Part shown: positions 1-10,470 of the stretch, in pieces
Numbering within the stretch: position 1 is the stretch's first letter
Layout: every line of letters begins with the position of its first letter
Assembly: GCA_023630585.1 (NCBI GenBank)
Contig: CM042541.1
Coordinates: 12,740,501-12,804,500 of the forward strand
DNA length: 64,000 nt
From: Cranoglanis bouderius
Lineage: Eukaryota; Chordata; Actinopteri; Siluriformes; Cranoglanididae
Reading direction: 5' to 3'
Program-made: the position numbers and the translations under genes
The notes under the pieces: generated by a model
The model's input: the letters and a program-made list of their open reading frames with translations, nothing else
The model's database searches: none
What the model was told of the DNA's origin: nothing

Positions 1-1334
1 ATGAAATTCACAGTTTTCCCCCTTCACATAAAGCTGGTGCTTGAGTTGCAGGTGACGACGATAACCCATAGGGCATTACGCAGTACTCAAAGTGAGGTGG
101 TGCTAAATGCCGTCTTCCACTCATCTCCCTCCCTGATGCACACCAGATTGTAGGTGCTTCGCAGGTCAAGCTTTGTGAATATTATTGCTTCACAAGGTTG
201 TTCTAGGACTAGTGGCAGGGGATAAGGATACTTGACTGTGACTTGGTTCAGACCCTGGTAGTCAATGCATGGCCTTAATCCACCACCTTTTTTCTCCATA
301 AAGAGGAATCCTACAGAAGCTGGTGATGTGGAGCGGTGGATGTACCTCTGTTTGTGGGTTTCCTTAATATAAGGAAGTGGAGAACAAGGACAGTTTGCAT
401 GATAGTGTGCTGACCAGGGTGTGATTTCACATTCCTTACAGGGGATTTGGGGGTTGTGAGTGTGCATCCAGGGAAACCCCAGTACCACTTGGAAGCTGGT
501 GGTTATAGTGACCAGCAGAGAGATATTTTCCTGGTGGAGTGCTCTGACATGGAGACTTAGGGGTTCTGTGCCTTGGGTGACTAAGCCACCACCGATGGTT
601 CCGCTGTCAATGGCTTGGAGCTTTAGTGGTTGTAATTGTAATATGCAGTTTCTGGGCAAGGGTGCTAGAACAGAATAGAGATTCCCTGAGTGTTCAATCT
701 GCACAGGAATCACAAAATTATGGTGAGAGAGGAAACTGGTAGGACTCACCATGGTAGAGTGAGATTTGTAGATCACTTACGCAGGTGTGGGCTGTGGGAT
801 CTTGTTTGGGTGTCGAGAGGGACACTGCACAATCTGGTGTGGAGGACTGCCACAGTAGAAGCACAGCCTCTCCTTCTCTGACCGAGTTGCATGGGCTCTC
901 TGGTCTGGATTGCTGGAACTGGAGTAGTGCTTGGCTTCACAGCTCGGCAGTTTTTGATCAAGGCATTGACCCAGATGTCAATCAAGGTGTCTAGAGTTAT
1001 CTGATTGTAACAGCAAGTGAGTTCAGTGAGCCAGTCCTCATTCAGGCCCTGGCAACAGACGATTTTGAGAGCCAGTTCATTCCAGCCACTACCTGTCACC
1101 AGCATGTGGAAGCATGGAGCATACTCTGCAGTGATCTGGATCTACCTTGCAATGAGTTGCTCGCCTGTTGCTCAAATGGTTAAACACTTGCTGAAACCTC
1201 TGTAGGAAATGGTTATACAAGATGGTGTGCTCTCTCTCGACTCCATATGGTGTCAATAGGCTGATGAACTGAGCAAATCTGTTGCTGTCTGGAGACCCCT
1301 CTTGACCCACAACATAGAGAAAGCACTGTAGCAT
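1..1334 (-). pseudogene. Gypsy gag-pol remnant (capsid, CCHC knuckle, protease, RT start)
   Basis: Gag capsid-like sequence is read at 1089-1334 (RFAQFISLLTPYG) and continues at 773-1105 (GSGWNELALKIV, ITLDTLID), the usual fish Gypsy Gag pattern. A CX2CX4HX4C zinc knuckle (CFYCGSPPHQIVQC) lies near 810-880 in a shifted frame. The longest piece, 87-776, holds a degraded aspartic-protease region followed by the N-terminal half of reverse transcriptase (RPCIDYQGLNQVTVKYPYPL, then FTKLDLRSTYNLV). The next RT motif (FEY-VMPYGL) continues towards position 1. At least two frameshifts are needed to join the parts. Confidence 0.8.
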
Positions 1335-1469
1335 GAAACCCTTACAACTGGCTGGATCACCAGCATACTTCTCTAGGTTGTGAGGCTTGTGGTGGAGCTG
1401 TCATCACTAGGGAGGAGGCACAAAGCTGAGATAGCTGTTTGTTTAGCATGTTGATCTGCTGCAAAAGCG

Positions 1470-1815
1470 TGCTCAAATAACAGGCAATGGTCAGGCGATG
1501 CACAAAACACATAAACAAGGGCAGGCATGATCAGAAACTTGAATAGCAGAACTAGGTCAAAACCAGAGAAGCAAACAATGAAACAAATGGCTTCGTATCG
1601 ACTGGTACAAAAAGACTTCATAAGGAGTATGAGAACTGAGAGTCTATTTATAGGTTGTGTGTGTCCAGGTGAGTCCAGGTGTGTGTAATCAGTAATCTGG
1701 TTAGTGTGAACATGACAGAGTCTGGGTGTTGTAGTTCTTGGTGGCCATGTTTGTAGGCCACTCTGTATTCTTCGAAGTGTAGTTGGACACAGATTCCTGC
1801 TTCAACATGACACCA
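1470..1815 (-). repeat. Degraded 5' LTR of the first Gypsy element
   Basis: The block shares several runs with the LTR at 26763-27157, such as gtgtgtaatcagtaatc and the terminal cagattc...gacatgaca region. On the minus strand it contains a TATA-like tataaata near 1650 in the expected promoter position. Both ends are indistinct, so the borders are approximate. Confidence 0.55.
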
Positions 1816-2149
1816 GTACACTGGGAAAATATGTGTGTAAATTCTTTATTAGAACTTGCAGGTGTTCAAAACCAAATGTATTTACTGGGGAATGGCTGGT
1901 ATTTATTATTATTAAATTCGCTCTCTTTTTTCAAATTCAAGGTTTCATTTTTAATGAACGGTAAACAATGAACGATGAACTGATTTAATGAGTGGTAAAC
2001 GATACTTGTTAGAACAATGCAGGCCAATTTTGGAATTAATTTGGTGCACACAATATGATTTGATGAAGGCACAATTGTAAAGTATAACAAAATAACTGCA
2101 TTTTATATGTTTATTATCCTTTATAAAACATTATACTAAGTATGTTTAT
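1816..2149. other. Gene-free AT-rich spacer
   Basis: No coding signal was seen. The segment contains short degenerate inverted runs around gaacggtaaacaatgaacg (about 1957-2010) that suggest a decayed small DNA element, but no clear ends. Confidence 0.3.
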
Positions 2150-2258
2150 ACACTGCCTGACCAAAAAAAAAAGTCACACACACTAAAATTTGGTTGCACT
2201 ACCTTTAGCTTGGATTACAGCGCTTTTCGTGGCATTGTTTTGACAACCTTGTGTAACG
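2150..2258. mobile_element. Tc1/mariner terminal fragment
   Basis: The stretch starting cactgcctgaccaaaaaa and continuing into acctttagcttggattac matches the end and 5' flank typical of a fish Tc1-like element family. Only about 110 bp remain, and the next repeat begins immediately afterwards. Confidence 0.5.
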
Positions 2259-3150
2259 CAGAGGTGGACAAAGTACACAACTCCATTACTTGAGTGAAAG
2301 TATAGATACTACTGGTCAAATATTACTCCATTACAAGTGAAAGTTGTAAAGACAGATTTTTACTTAAGTAAAAGTACAGAAGTACTTGCTTTTAAAAGTA
2401 CTTAAATATCAAAAGTAAATTTCCTTTTTTGTGTCAGCGCATTGTTTTGTTATTGTTGCATTGTTGTACAGTATGTAATACTTACAATACCTTATGCCTC
2501 TGAAGCAACCTATTGAATACACTGACTAACTTGTAGTATCTGTGGAATAAAGAGCTTTTAGAATGTTACAAAAACTATAGAAATGATAACTGCTCTCTCT
2601 GGCTCAGCGGCACCACCAACGCAGATTTGAATGTTCCGGTGTAATTTTTGTCAAAGGTTTAATAGACAGGCGAATCATTATCATTTAGGAAAGAGATTGT
2701 GTGGGTGTTTTATGGCAACTTGGCGGGCAAATCCATAAATCATTTGACCGACAATACTTCATACTGAAACTTTAGCTCTAAAGCACAGACAGTTTCAAGC
2801 ACAGACAATTTCAAGCTTTCACATGAAATTAAAAGTTTACATACCTCAATATGCTTCCGCAGGTTGGACGACAAGTTTTTGAAGGCTGTGACGAACATTT
2901 AAAACCAAAAGAGTCTTTGACCTTTTCAGAAAACTGGAACATGCTTTTTAAGTATGGCCATGGATGTGCGCACTGCGCCAAAGGAACTGTCTTCTTCCAT
3001 TTTGCCAACTGATCAGTGTTTTAAAAAAAATGCTGGGAAATCATTGAACTTCATGACACGTGACCCTACAAGAGTGATTACTGATAGGCTGTCTGTCACC
3101 AGCAAAAAAACAATCACGTTTTAGAGAAGAATATTTTAGAGAAGATTCAC
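2259..3150 (+). mobile_element. Truncated hAT-type non-autonomous element
   Basis: The block opens with cagaggtggacaaagtac, followed by repeated acttgagtgaaagta / taagtaaaagtacagaag runs. This is a terminal sequence commonly seen in teleost hAT-like elements. No matching right terminus was found, so it is taken as 3' truncated. No transposase reading frame is visible. Confidence 0.45.
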
Positions 3151-3157
3151 GTTTTTA

Positions 3158-3207
3158 ATGAAGCAGCTATAAAAATTGGCAAACTCCAGGAACCGTTGGA
3201 GCTGCAG
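3158..3207 (-). repeat. Isolated 50-bp Gypsy pol fragment
   Basis: About 50 bp here are almost identical to 6608-6657 in the reverse transcriptase-RNase H linker of the Gypsy element at 4.6-8.8 kb. I see one difference (ctcc against cccc). Nothing else of the element is present on either side. Confidence 0.7.
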
Positions 3208-3244
3208 TTATAGTACATTGTCAACCATTATGGGACAATAATAA

Positions 3245-3290
3245 TCTTTTTCTCTCCCTCTCTCTCTCTCTCTCCCTCTCTCTTTCTGTC
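3245..3290. repeat. (TC)n microsatellite
   Basis: Simple tctctccc/tctctctc repeat of about 45 bp. Confidence 0.9.
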
Positions 3291-3525
3291 AAGCTACACA
3301 TGATACTCCTGAGATGCCAGTGATCCTGACCCCTTCTGCTCTCTGGACCTGCCTGATCCATCCTAATGCCCTACTTCTGTTTGGAATTCTCATCAACTGG
3401 AAGTCACATACTGTTGCTGAGGATGGCCCCACATGGTGCAGCCTAAAGATCATTGAAATTACTGAGGATGGTACCATTAAGAACTATAAAGATGGCTTTG
3501 GACCTCAATTCATATGAACATCCAG
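3291..3525 (+). mobile_element. L2-type LINE 3' UTR, first part
   Basis: The sequence matches the 3' UTR of the L2 copy at 45.1-45.4 kb in order: a ctgacc...tctctgg segment, then ctgttgctgaggatgg. It is plus-strand and is cut at about 3525 by a second LINE in the opposite orientation. The 3' UTR resumes at about 4063. Confidence 0.7.
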
Positions 3526-4062
3526 ACAGTAAGGCATTACAATAATCCAACTTAGAGGTGACGAAAACATGAACTAATTTTTCTGCATCGTGTAGTGACA
3601 TTATATTTCTTAACAATATTTCTGTGGTGAAAGAAGGCTATCCTAGTGATGTTATCTACATGGGCGTCAAATGAAAGACTGGAGTCAATAATCACACCAA
3701 AGTCTTTTATGGTTGCACATGATGAAACAGAAAGGGCATCCAAAGTTACTATGTAATCAGAAAACTTGCTTCTAGCTGCATGAGGTCCTAGTATAAGTAC
3801 TTCTGTCTTGTCAGCATTAAAAAAGAGGAAGTTAATAACCATCCAGTGTCTAATGTCATTTACACATTCCTCAACTTTATTGAGCTGGTGTCTGTCATCT
3901 GGCTTTGCTGAAACATACAACTGTGTGTCATCAGCATAATAGTGGAAGCTAATTCCATGTTTACGAATAATTTAACCCAGATGTAGCATATATAAAGAAA
4001 AAAGCTTTGGGCCTAAAACAGAACCTTGCGGAACACCAAACTTTACCTCAGTATGCATAGTC
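3526..4062 (-). pseudogene. L2-type LINE reverse transcriptase fragment inserted into another L2
   Basis: The minus strand reads an RT fragment: FGVPQGSVLGP, then HYYADDTQLYVS with the catalytic YADD, then FNADKTEVLILGP and KDFGVIIDSSLSFDAHV. An in-frame stop sits between the two RT blocks (after LHLG), and the frame ends at about 3552, so it is a 5'- and 3'-truncated dead copy. It interrupts the plus-strand L2 3' UTR (3291-3525 and 4063-4550). Confidence 0.8.
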
Positions 4063-4550
4063 ACCATTTACATCTATGAACTGATAGCAATCAGTCAAAT
4101 AAGACCTGGTTTAGGATTACATTTGTTATAATAGCACGAGGACTGCAATTGCCACAAACAGTTTTGCACTCAAGTCTCCATCAGTGAACAGTGGATAAAT
4201 TCAACAAAACAGACTCTTCATGTAAAAACTGTAATGAATTTCCTGATTACACAACTGAACTATTTGTCCATATAGAATTAGCACATTTATAGAATGGATT
4301 GATTCATAATTGCATCTGGTGTCACTCAGATGAGGATTTGTTCTCTTTTGACTCTGGTTCCTCTCAAGGTTCCTTCCTCATATCGACTCATGGAGCTTTT
4401 CCTTGCCACCATTGTCTCTGGCTTGCTCATTAGGGATAAATTCATACATTTATCTGAATACATCTGAATTTATATATTTCTGTAAAGCTGCTTTTCGACA
4501 ATGTCCACTGTTAAAAGCGCTATTCAAATAAAACTGAATTTAATTTAATT
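4063..4550 (+). mobile_element. L2-type LINE 3' UTR, second part and tail
   Basis: This is the continuation of the plus-strand L2 3' UTR. It contains ggtgtcactcagatgagga, tctcaaggttccttcctca and a terminal ctgtaaagctgctttt...caaataaaactgaattta. The same order occurs at 45.4-45.78 kb. Confidence 0.75.
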
Positions 4551-4603
4551 ATATTCCATATTAAACTATAGTAGCTCCTTGTAAGGGTCTATTATGCTAT
4601 CAG

Positions 4604-4935
4604 TGTTATGTGGAACACAGAGACAAGGGGACCCAAATGCAGAACACATACAGATGGACTGAAGGTTAATAGGATTTATTGGAGGGTAGTGGAAGCTAGG
4701 GTGTGTGGGAAAGGAGTGTGGTAATGTGCAGTTAGGGTCGACTTGGGGTGGACTCAGGTGCGACTCGGGTGCTCAGCGTGAGGGACGGATGCTCAGTTGA
4801 TGTGCCACGGGAAGGGAGAGCAGCGTGAGAGCCGAGTGCAGAGTCGGTGAACCACAAGGAAAGCAAGACTGGGCGTAGCAGGAAGTGAGCCAAGAGTGAG
4901 CAGACAGGCAGTGTGAGCAATGAACTTGGAACAGA
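4604..4935 (-). repeat. 3' LTR of the Gypsy element, truncated
   Basis: It matches 8211-8450 of the other LTR (tgttatgtggaacacagag, then the gggcgtagcaggaagtgag segment). It stops near 4935, where integrase coding sequence begins directly. About 300 bp of LTR and the end of integrase have been lost together. Confidence 0.85.
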
Positions 4936-7663
4936 GGGCTGTCGTGAACTGGCTTAAGTTGGAACACATGGAAAGATGGGTGGATGCAGTAGGAGCTGGG
5001 GAGCTTGAGTCTGACCATGGAGGGATTAATGATGTTCTAGATGGTAAATGGGCCTAGATAACAAGGGGTGAGTTTCTTGGATCTGTTCTTGAGGGGAATG
5101 TCTTTCAATGAGAGCCATACATTTTGGCCTACCTTTTGGTAGCTGGGTGCAGGAGTACGACTACGGTCAGCCAGGCCCTGGTTGCAGTCAGCAGAGCGGA
5201 GCAGGGCAGAACAGGCCTCCTTCCATATCTTGCGGCAGCGCCTGATGTGGACCTGTACCGATGGGATGGCAATATCGCCCTCCTTGGTGGTGAAGAGGGG
5301 AGGCTCATAACCCAGGGAATACATAAAGGGGGACATACCGGTGGCTTTACTGGACAGAGAGCTGTAGGCGTACTCAATCCAGGGAAGCTGAGAGCTCCAG
5401 GTTGAGGGGTTGTTGGTGGTGACACATTGCAGTGCTGCTTCCAACTCCTGATTAGCCTGCTCCACTTAGCCATTAGTCTGGGGATGAAAACCCGAAGAGA
5501 GACTCACAGTGGTCCCTAGAGCATTACAGAAAGCTTTCCATACCTGGGAAACTTGGGTCTGCAGTCAGACACTATGTCCTGGGGGATACCATATAGCCTG
5601 AAAACGTGGTTAATCACAAGGTCTGCAGTCTCATGGACTGTGGGGAGCTTGGGGAGAGCAATAAAGTGTACTGCCTTAGAAAAATGATCTATGATGGTCA
5701 GGATGGTGGTTTTACCTTGCACCGGTGACAAAATCTAAGACAATATGTGACCAGGGGCGGCTGGGAACAGGCAAGGGTCGCAGTAGAAAGGTGTGAGGCT
5801 TTGCTCCTGGTGCACACAGTACAGGCATTGACTATGGCCCAGTTTCGGCTTCCATGGTCAGCCACCAGAAACGTCACTTCAGCAGGCCTAGGGTGTGATT
5901 GGAGCTGGGGTGGCAGGCAAATTGGGAGCAGTGACCCCACTGGAGAACCTGGGAACATACAGAGTCAGGGACAAACAGACAACCAGGAGGACCATTACCT
6001 GCATTAGGTTGGGTGCGTTGTGCTCTCCTGAGCCCCACCTCCCATGTGACAACCACCACAACAAAGGAGGGAGGGAGGATGGTGTCAAGATTTAGCTCCT
6101 CCTCTTCAAGGGCAAATTGGTGGGAGAGCGCGTCCGGTTTAGTGTTCTTATAGCCAGTAGGTGATGGTAAAATTGAATCGACCAAAGAACAAGGCCCAGT
6201 GTGCCTGACAGGAGTTTAGATGCTTAGTGGACTGGATGTAGGCCAGGTTCTTATGGTCAGTCCAAACAATGCCGCCATTCCTCCAATGCTAACTTAATGG
6301 CTATTAGCTCACGATTCCCCACATCATAGTTATGTTCTACTGGGAAGAGGTGGCATGAGAAGAAGGCACATGGATGGAGCTTCTGGTCAGGGATTGACCC
6401 TGGTCGATGGATGCCACAGCACCCACGCTTGAGTCAGAGGCTACCACCTCTATGATGAACTGGAGTGAGGGGTCAGGCTGAATCAACACAGGGGCAGAGG
6501 TAAACAGCTTCTTCAGTTTTGAGTAAGTGGACTCAGCCTCGTGGGTCCATATGAAAGGCGTAGAGGTTGAGGGGAGTCTAGTGAGGGGTGCCGCCACCCG
6601 GCTGTAGTTTTTAATGAAGCAGCTATAAAAATTGGCAAACCCCAGGAACCGTTGGAGCTGCTTGAGGGTAGTGGGTCTGGGCCACTTGACTACAGCTTGG
6701 ATCTTCTCAGGGTCAGCCTTAACTTGCCTGCTCTCGATGACATAGCCCAGGAATGTGACAGTGGGAACATAGAAACTCACATTTTTCAACGTTGACAAAC
6801 AAATGGTTCTCCAGAAGCAGCTGCAGTACTTCACAGACGTTGAGAGTGTGCTCAGCGAGCATGTGGGAGAATATCAGAATGTCATCCTAATAAATAAACA
6901 CAAAGTGATTCAGGAAGTCTTGGAGTACATCATTGACAAGAGCTTGAAACACAGCTGGGGCATTGGTGAGGCCAAATGGCATGACCGAGTATTCGAAATG
7001 GCCCAGAGGGGTGTTGAATGCAGTCTTCCACTTGTCCCCTGCTCTGATCCTGACCAGGTGGTATGCGTTCCGCAGGTCCAACTTTGTGAAGATAGTGGCC
7101 CCATGCAACGGCTCGAAGGCGGAGTTGAGGAGTGGCAGAGGGTACTTGTTCTTCACTGTGATGTTGTTGAGGCCCCGGTAATCAATGCAAAGGCTGAGGG
7201 TCTTATGTTTCTTGGCCACAAAGAAGAAGCCAGCACCCAGGGGGGATGAGGAAGGTCAGATGATGCCAGCAGCAAGGGACTCCATTTTGTATTTCTCCAT
7301 GGCCTCTCTCTCAGAACAGGATAAGTTATACAAATGACAAGAGGGGAGGGCAGCCCCAGGGAGGAGGTTGATAACACAATTGTACGGGCAATGAGGTGGT
7401 AAGGAAAGGGCCCGGTCCTTGCTAAAAACCTCACTCAGGTTGTGGTGCTCGGGAGACACAGTGGAGAGGTCTGGAGGAGTGGGTGTCAGGGAACCTGTGG
7501 TCCAACTCGTGACCCTCCCTGCTGACCAGTTTATGTAGGGGTTGTGTCTTTGCAGCCAAGAATAGCCAAGCACCAGTGGGGTACCTGGGGAGGAGATGAG
7601 GTTCAGCTGAACCTTCTCATGATGGTTCCCAAAAAGCACAAGGAGTAATTGGGGAATGTGCAA
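4936..7663 (-). pseudogene. Gypsy pol remnant (protease, RT, RNase H, integrase)
   Basis: Read from high to low coordinates. Protease region at 7256-7663 (TPLVLGYSWLQRHNPYINW). RT at 6887-7219 (LCIDYRGLNNITVKNKYPLP, FTKLDLRNAYHLVRI, FEYSVMPFGLTNAPAVFQ). The catalytic motif reads F-I-Y-stop-D-D, so a TAG stop replaces the residue before the DD pair at about 6886. RNase H linker and start at 6337-6834 (TFLGYVI, LQRFLGFANFY). Integrase core at 5516-5731 (TIIDHFSKAVHFIALPKLP) and 5037-5465 (WIEYAYSSLSSKATGMSPF). The C-terminal VRLKLPSSYCIHPSFHVFQL runs into the LTR. Several frames and stops show it is dead. Confidence 0.88.
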
Positions 7664-8195
7664 TGGGTGATCAGGGAAAGGAATTTCCCATCCAGGGTGT
7701 TGACATTAATGGGAGGATTAAGGGACTTGATGGGTGGGCCGGACTGTGATGCTAACTCCTTGCAGGATTGGCAGAGGAACAAAGAAGCACTAGCTGCCTG
7801 TCCAAGATGGCAGTGGCCCAGTCTCCCCTCAATAGCCCCATGATGTAGACCACCTTAGCCTCATCGGTAGCATAAGTTAAATGCTGGGCAAACACGAGAG
7901 GATGAAGGACTTGCACTTTCCTAAGTCACCCGCATAGGGTTCAGGGTCTGGGACATCATGCTGTGGTGGACTGGGAGAGGTGGCAGACTAGACCACCGGG
8001 GCAGGCTGACTGGGCTGGGGGCCAGTGCCAGGGGGTTTGGGGAGGATGCTGTTGCTGGGTGAGGAGCCCGAGCTGGTCCATCATGGCATGGTGGCTCTTA
8101 GTGAGTGGGCAGAGCTCAAGTTCATGTTGATCCAGGAGGGTTCCCTGATGGGACAGGGTTGACTGCAGGGGAGCTGGTTCTGCTGGGTCCATGTT
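7664..8195 (-). pseudogene. Gypsy gag remnant
   Basis: A Gag start-like region is read at 7956-8195 (MDPAEPAPLQSTLSHQGTLL, then SHHAMMDQLGLLTQQ), followed by a shifted segment near 7700-7950 resembling the Gag C-terminus. The capsid core is missing, so most of gag has been deleted. Confidence 0.65.
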
Positions 8196-8210
8196 GGCCA
8201 GATCGTGTTC

Positions 8211-8757
8211 TGTTATGTGGAACACAGAACACAGACAGATGGACTGAAGGTTAATAGGATTTATTAGAGGGTAATGGAAGCTGGGGTGTGTGGGAAATGA
8301 GTGTAATAATGTGTAGTCAGGGTCGGGATTCAATCTCTGACATTAAATGGCATGAGAGCCAAGTCGGGGAAGGCAAGGCAGCGCTGGGCGTAGCAGGAAG
8401 TGAGCCGAGAGTGAGCAGACAGGCAGCGTGAGCAATGAACCTGGAACATGAGGAGAAACAGACAGGATAAGCACAGGAAAACTTGACATAGAAAACACTG
8501 GACATAACATGAAAACAAATGTAAGGAAGGCCGGAAGTGTACCGCACTTAAGCCGAAACGATCTGGCAAAGAGTGGCTGAAGAACCGGGGTTTATATACA
8601 CTGTCGACTGATGAGCTGATGAGGAGCAGGTGAGTCCAATGATTTAATCAGAAGGTGCGAGAAGTGCAGAGCCATGCCTAGGGACAGACACACAAAAACA
8701 AATGCTGGAAAATGCTGGAACATAGGGAAGTAGGTGGGATCTGGCCGGGCTATGACA
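8211..8757 (-). repeat. 5' LTR of the Gypsy element
   Basis: Full 547-bp LTR with TG...CA ends. On the minus strand a TATA-like tatataaa (about 8591-8598) lies downstream of the LTR start, as expected for its promoter. It is the longer of the two LTRs of this element. Confidence 0.85.
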
Positions 8758-8762
8758 ATCAG

Positions 8763-9595
8763 TGGCATAGAATGATGATCTCATGAAGCAGATATCATGA
8801 TTACAAAACAAAACCCTCTGATCTGACCCTAAAGTCACTACTCCAGCACCACGCTCTTTATTTTTCATTACTCCTTTGACTCAAGTTTCAAGTTTTATTG
8901 TTATGTGCATAAAGAGTGCTGTAAGCATCTATATACAATGAAATTCTTGTGCTAGAGTTGCACACATACAAAGACATGATAAACTAGTACTAGTTTAGAA
9001 CTAGTACAAAAATAACAAACTGTAAACATTGAACACAGTCAAAGGATAGTGCAAAATTATAAATGTACTCTATACTAGTAAAAATAATAATAAACTGTAA
9101 ACATTTTGAACATTGTAAACAGAAGGTGACACAGTGGGGGCTATTGCACATACTCGCACATTTCAACATGACATTGAAATATGAATGGTTGAAGTAAATG
9201 AAAGGAGTGGTGAATGAGAGGTGATGCTGAAGATATGATATAATAAAATGCAGTATGGTAGTGGAGAGAGATGCCATGGAGATGATCGTTATTCTAGGAT
9301 GTTGAGAATCCTAACAGCCTGTAGGGAAAAGCTGTTTTTTCTGGTGTTTGCCAGAGGGGAGAAGGGAGAACAGAATACGTGCTGGGTGCAAGGCATCCAA
9401 GATGATGGACTGAGCCCTTGTCCTGCATCTTCTGCTGAAAATGTCAGTATCAATGATCAAGAATCAAACCATTTAACTGTCTTTTGTAGGAGCCTGTCTG
9501 TCTTGCGCAGTAAGGTTGCTAAACCACACCATGATGCATCTGGTCAGTCCACTCTCTATTATGTAGTGATAGAAGTACTTAAAATATTCTGGTTT
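8763..9595. other. Interspersed-repeat sequence without genes
   Basis: The stretch around 8885-8950 (ttttattgttatgtgcata, caatgaaattcttg) and 9290-9560 (gagaatcctaacagcctgtag, gtctgtcttgcgcagtaagg) reads like known dispersed fish repeats. I cannot assign a class. Its small open frames are not convincing. Confidence 0.4.
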
Positions 9596-10470
9596 GAGTT
9601 TTTCATAAACTGTTGATCTCCTGGGAATTTCCTGCACAACAGTCTCCAGAGTTTACACAGAATGGTATCAAAAACAAAAAACATTGGGTGAGCAACAGTT
9701 CTGTGGTTGGAAACACCTTGTTGATGAGAGAGCTCTGAGGAGATTGGCAAGACTGGTTTGAGCTGACAGGAAGTTAGATGGAAAAAGACCAGGTGATCTT
9801 CAAATGTCCAGTTTAGGTGAGCCTGTGCTCATGATAGCCTCAGATTCTTGTTCTTGGCTGACAGGAGTGGAGCCTGATGCGATCTACTAGAGACTGTTGT
9901 CAGAGATGAAAAAGACAACAAATTGTATCATAAATGCTTTTTAAGACATTAATGTGTTATGTTAGTCAAGATAACAATACCTAGTCAGACCAAAAAAACA
10001 CACTGTCTTATCTTCTGTCATTTTTTTGGTCGCTGTTGTGGGTGGAGGTTGACTTGGTAATAGTAAACCACTATTTTTTTTCAGCCTGCATACCCTCTAC
10101 TCACAGGATTTTTTTGTTGTTGTTTTTCACACCATTCTGTGTAAACTCTAGAAACTGTTCTATAGAACATTTCTGTATGTTCTGTATGTTACAACATATA
10201 TGTAAAAATCTCAGGAAATCAGCAGCTTCTGAAATAACCAGCCCATCTGGCACCAACAACCATGCCCCAATCAAAGTCACAGAGCTCACACTTTTTCTTC
10301 ATTCTGAAGTTTGATGTGAACATTAACTGAAGCTCTTGACCTGTATCTGCATGATGTTTTGCATTGCACTGCTGCAACATGATTGGCTGATTAGATAACT
10401 GCAGGGTCATTCCATCTCAACTGGTCCAATAATTACAAAGATGGTTGCGTGACTGTTTTAATTTTTTTCT
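9596..10470. repeat. Teleost interspersed repeat, two parts
   Basis: Two segments are recognisable. The first is 9600-9900 (gttctgtggttggaaacacc, ttgttgatgagag). The second is 10195-10420 (ctcaggaaatcagcagcttc, aaccagcccatctggcacca, then cattaactgaagctcttgac). A related short copy lies at 28310-28440. I recall this as a common teleost dispersed repeat but cannot name its class. Confidence 0.5.

Larger units (their letters stand above)
1..1815 (-). mobile_element. Ty3/Gypsy element, 5' part, running off the left edge
   Basis: This is the 5' end of a decayed LTR retrotransposon on the minus strand: an LTR-like block at the high-coordinate side, then gag, zinc knuckle, protease region and the start of reverse transcriptase, which is cut by the window edge. 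The LTR-like block resembles the LTRs of the element at 22.3-27.2 kb, so the two probably belong to one family. The join between LTR and gag looks deleted, because the gag N-terminus runs straight into LTR-like sequence near 1480. Frameshifts separate the coding pieces, so the copy is dead. Confidence 0.8.
4604..8757 (-). mobile_element. Complete Ty3/Gypsy LTR retrotransposon with 5-bp TSD (inactive)
   Basis: The element starts with tgttatgtgg and ends with tatgaca. It is flanked by an exact 5-bp duplication, atcag, at 4599-4603 and 8758-8762, which fixes the borders. The 5' LTR is at 8211-8757 and a shortened 3' LTR at 4604-4935. Between them lie gag remnant, protease, RT, RNase H and integrase on the minus strand. 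Large parts of gag and the integrase C-terminus are deleted and there are several stops and frameshifts, so it cannot move on its own. Confidence 0.92.

Noticed and set aside
87..8569. Many plus-strand open frames, for example at 460-678, 6803-7249 and 5124-5405
   Set aside because: They are antisense shadows of the Gypsy pol and gag frames, with no motifs of their own.
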